DNA of 64,000 nt, from NCBI RefSeq assembly GCF_002002905.1, contig NZ_CP019509.1, positions 1,612,001 through 1,676,000 of the forward strand, read 5' to 3'. Positions 63,242 through 64,000 of this stretch are shown here, in pieces (within the stretch, counting starts at the first letter, position 1; each line of letters starts with the position of its first letter). The DNA comes from Aquaspirillum sp. LM1. GTDB lineage: Bacteria > Pseudomonadota > Gammaproteobacteria > Burkholderiales > Aquaspirillaceae. The notes beneath the pieces were generated by a model that was not told the origin of the DNA, ran no database searches, and was given only the letters and a program-made list of their open reading frames with translations. The position numbers and the translations under genes are program-made.

Positions 63242-64000
63242 CCGTATTTGGCCGGGTCGCTGAATAACCTCGCTCTTCGTCTGAGTGAGCAAGGCGATGC
63301 CAAATCACGCCTGCAGGCTCTGGCTTATGCGCGTGAGTCCATGGAAATTCGTCGGCAACTGGTCGCCAGCCAAGCGGCGGCTTATCTGCCGGATTTGGCC
63401 ATGTCGCTGAATAACCTGGCCCTTCATCTGAGTGCGCAAGGTGATGCCGAGTCGCACCGGCAGGCGCTGGCTTATGCGCGTGAGGCCATGGAGACCTATC
63501 GGCAACTGGCCGCCAGCCAAGCGGCGGCTTATCTGCCGGATTTGGCCATGTCGCTGCATAACCTGGCTATTGGCCTGAGTAAGCAAGGTGATGCCGAGTC
63601 GCGCCGACAGGCGCTGGGCTATGCGCGTGAGTCTATGGAGGCTTATCGGCAACTGGCCGCCAGCCAACCGGCAGCCTATCTGCCGAATTTGGCCCTGTCG
63701 CTGAATACCCTGGCCAATCGTCTGAGTGAGCAAGGCGATGCCGAGTCGCGCCGGCAGGCGCTGGCTTATGCCCGTGAGGCCATGGAGGCTTATCGGCAAC
63801 TGGCCGCCAGCCAACCGGCAGCCTATCTGCCGAATTTGGCCGGGTCGCTGAATACCCTGGCCAATCGTCTGAGTGAGCAAGGCGATGCCGAGTCGCGCCG
63901 GCAGGCGCTGGCTTATGCCCGTGAGGCCATGGAGACCTATCGGCAACTGGCCGCCAGCCAAGCGGCAGCCTATCTGCCGGATTTGGCCAGGTCGCTGAAT
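63242..64000 (+). repeat. Tandem 147-bp TPR-coding repeats
   Basis: The coding repeat has a period of exactly 147 bp (49 residues): for example, corresponding codons start at 63392, 63539 and 63686. Each unit reads like LAMSLNNLA, QGDAESRRQALAYARE, AMEAYRQLAASQ, PAAYLP. At least five units are seen here, plus two before the IS481 copy. Units are nearly identical in DNA, so copy number can change by recombination. Confidence 0.85.

Larger units (their letters stand above)
57909..64000 (+). pseudogene. Glycosyltransferase-NTPase-TPR giant gene, split by two insertion sequences
   Basis: Three in-frame pieces: 57909-57976, 59202-62150 and 63234 to beyond the window. Removing the IS5 element (TTAA duplication) restores GGINTF-NTELVKSLG; removing the IS481 element (CCTATC duplication) restores AAY-LPYLAGSLNN. 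The rebuilt protein has a GT4-type glycosyltransferase domain (1 to about 390; ALMPSWHEGFGLTGWEAIGA with the EX7E pair Glu307/Glu315), a Pro/Ala linker, and a P-loop NTPase (Walker A GAGGSGKT at 508-515; Walker B-like LCLVVDYAEH; sensor-like VRVLLLARSAHGWW). From about 905 there is a run of 49-residue TPR repeats. The layout is STAND-like, with the GT domain in the effector position. Function unknown; as it stands it is broken, unless an internal start in the second piece gives a partial product. Confidence 0.85.

Overview
The window is a chromosomal segment of a GC-rich Gram-negative bacterium, most likely a betaproteobacterium of the order Neisseriales (Chromobacteriaceae-like). The grounds are a Neisseria/Burkholderia-type porin, a 2-methylcitrate operon using AcnD plus PrpF, the dacA-ybeD-lipB-lipA order, a split trpG/trpD pair and many inverted repeats resembling neisserial dRS3. 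The order-level placement is inference.

Layout. 1-8070: porin (cut by the window edge), hrcA, an undescribed two-gene P-loop ATPase operon behind a perfect 26-bp palindrome, recA and recX. 8071-14400: repeat elements, two chemoreceptors, an XRE regulator and a coiled-coil orphan. 14635-24600: trpG, trpD, a cytochrome b561, ilvD, a DsbD_2-type membrane protein, dnaX-ybaB followed by recR, and mltB. 24714-31210: an accessory patch with an IS3 element (broken orfB) inserted in a tnpB remnant, then an AT-rich ATPase-DUF4435 gene resembling a fused PARIS defence protein, lying between uvrB and a second copy of the uvrB 3' end. 31314-49008: pbpG, ribBA-ribH-nusB, an Hsp70-like gene, fpr, cysK, gltX, a SiaABC partner-switch operon, pgeF, an SDR gene, and lipA, lipB, ybeD and dacA. 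49453-56672: prpB-prpC-acnD-prpF for propionate catabolism and a trypsin-like protease. 57012-64000: a VF530/YkgJ gene pair, then a very large glycosyltransferase-NTPase-TPR gene interrupted by an IS5-family and an IS481-family element; it runs off the right edge.

Two families of small non-autonomous elements tie the accessory parts together. Family A is about 109 bp, with ends like GGACGCGCTGA and 4-bp duplications, mostly of the YTAR form. It shares both termini with the IS5 copy at 57977-59201, which is probably its autonomous partner. Family B is about 268 bp, with ends TAGCCAGTCAC and CTAG duplications. Because YTAR contains TAA or TAG, these elements often sit exactly on stop codons (recX, ilvD, the VF530 gene, probably the coiled-coil orphan), so they insert without breaking the gene.

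Most of the window is housekeeping metabolism and DNA repair. The best candidates for something new are the hrcA-recA ATPase pair, the PARIS-like gene within the uvrB duplication, and the twice-interrupted GT4-NTPase-TPR gene. No searches were run. All family assignments rest on motifs and recalled family sequences.
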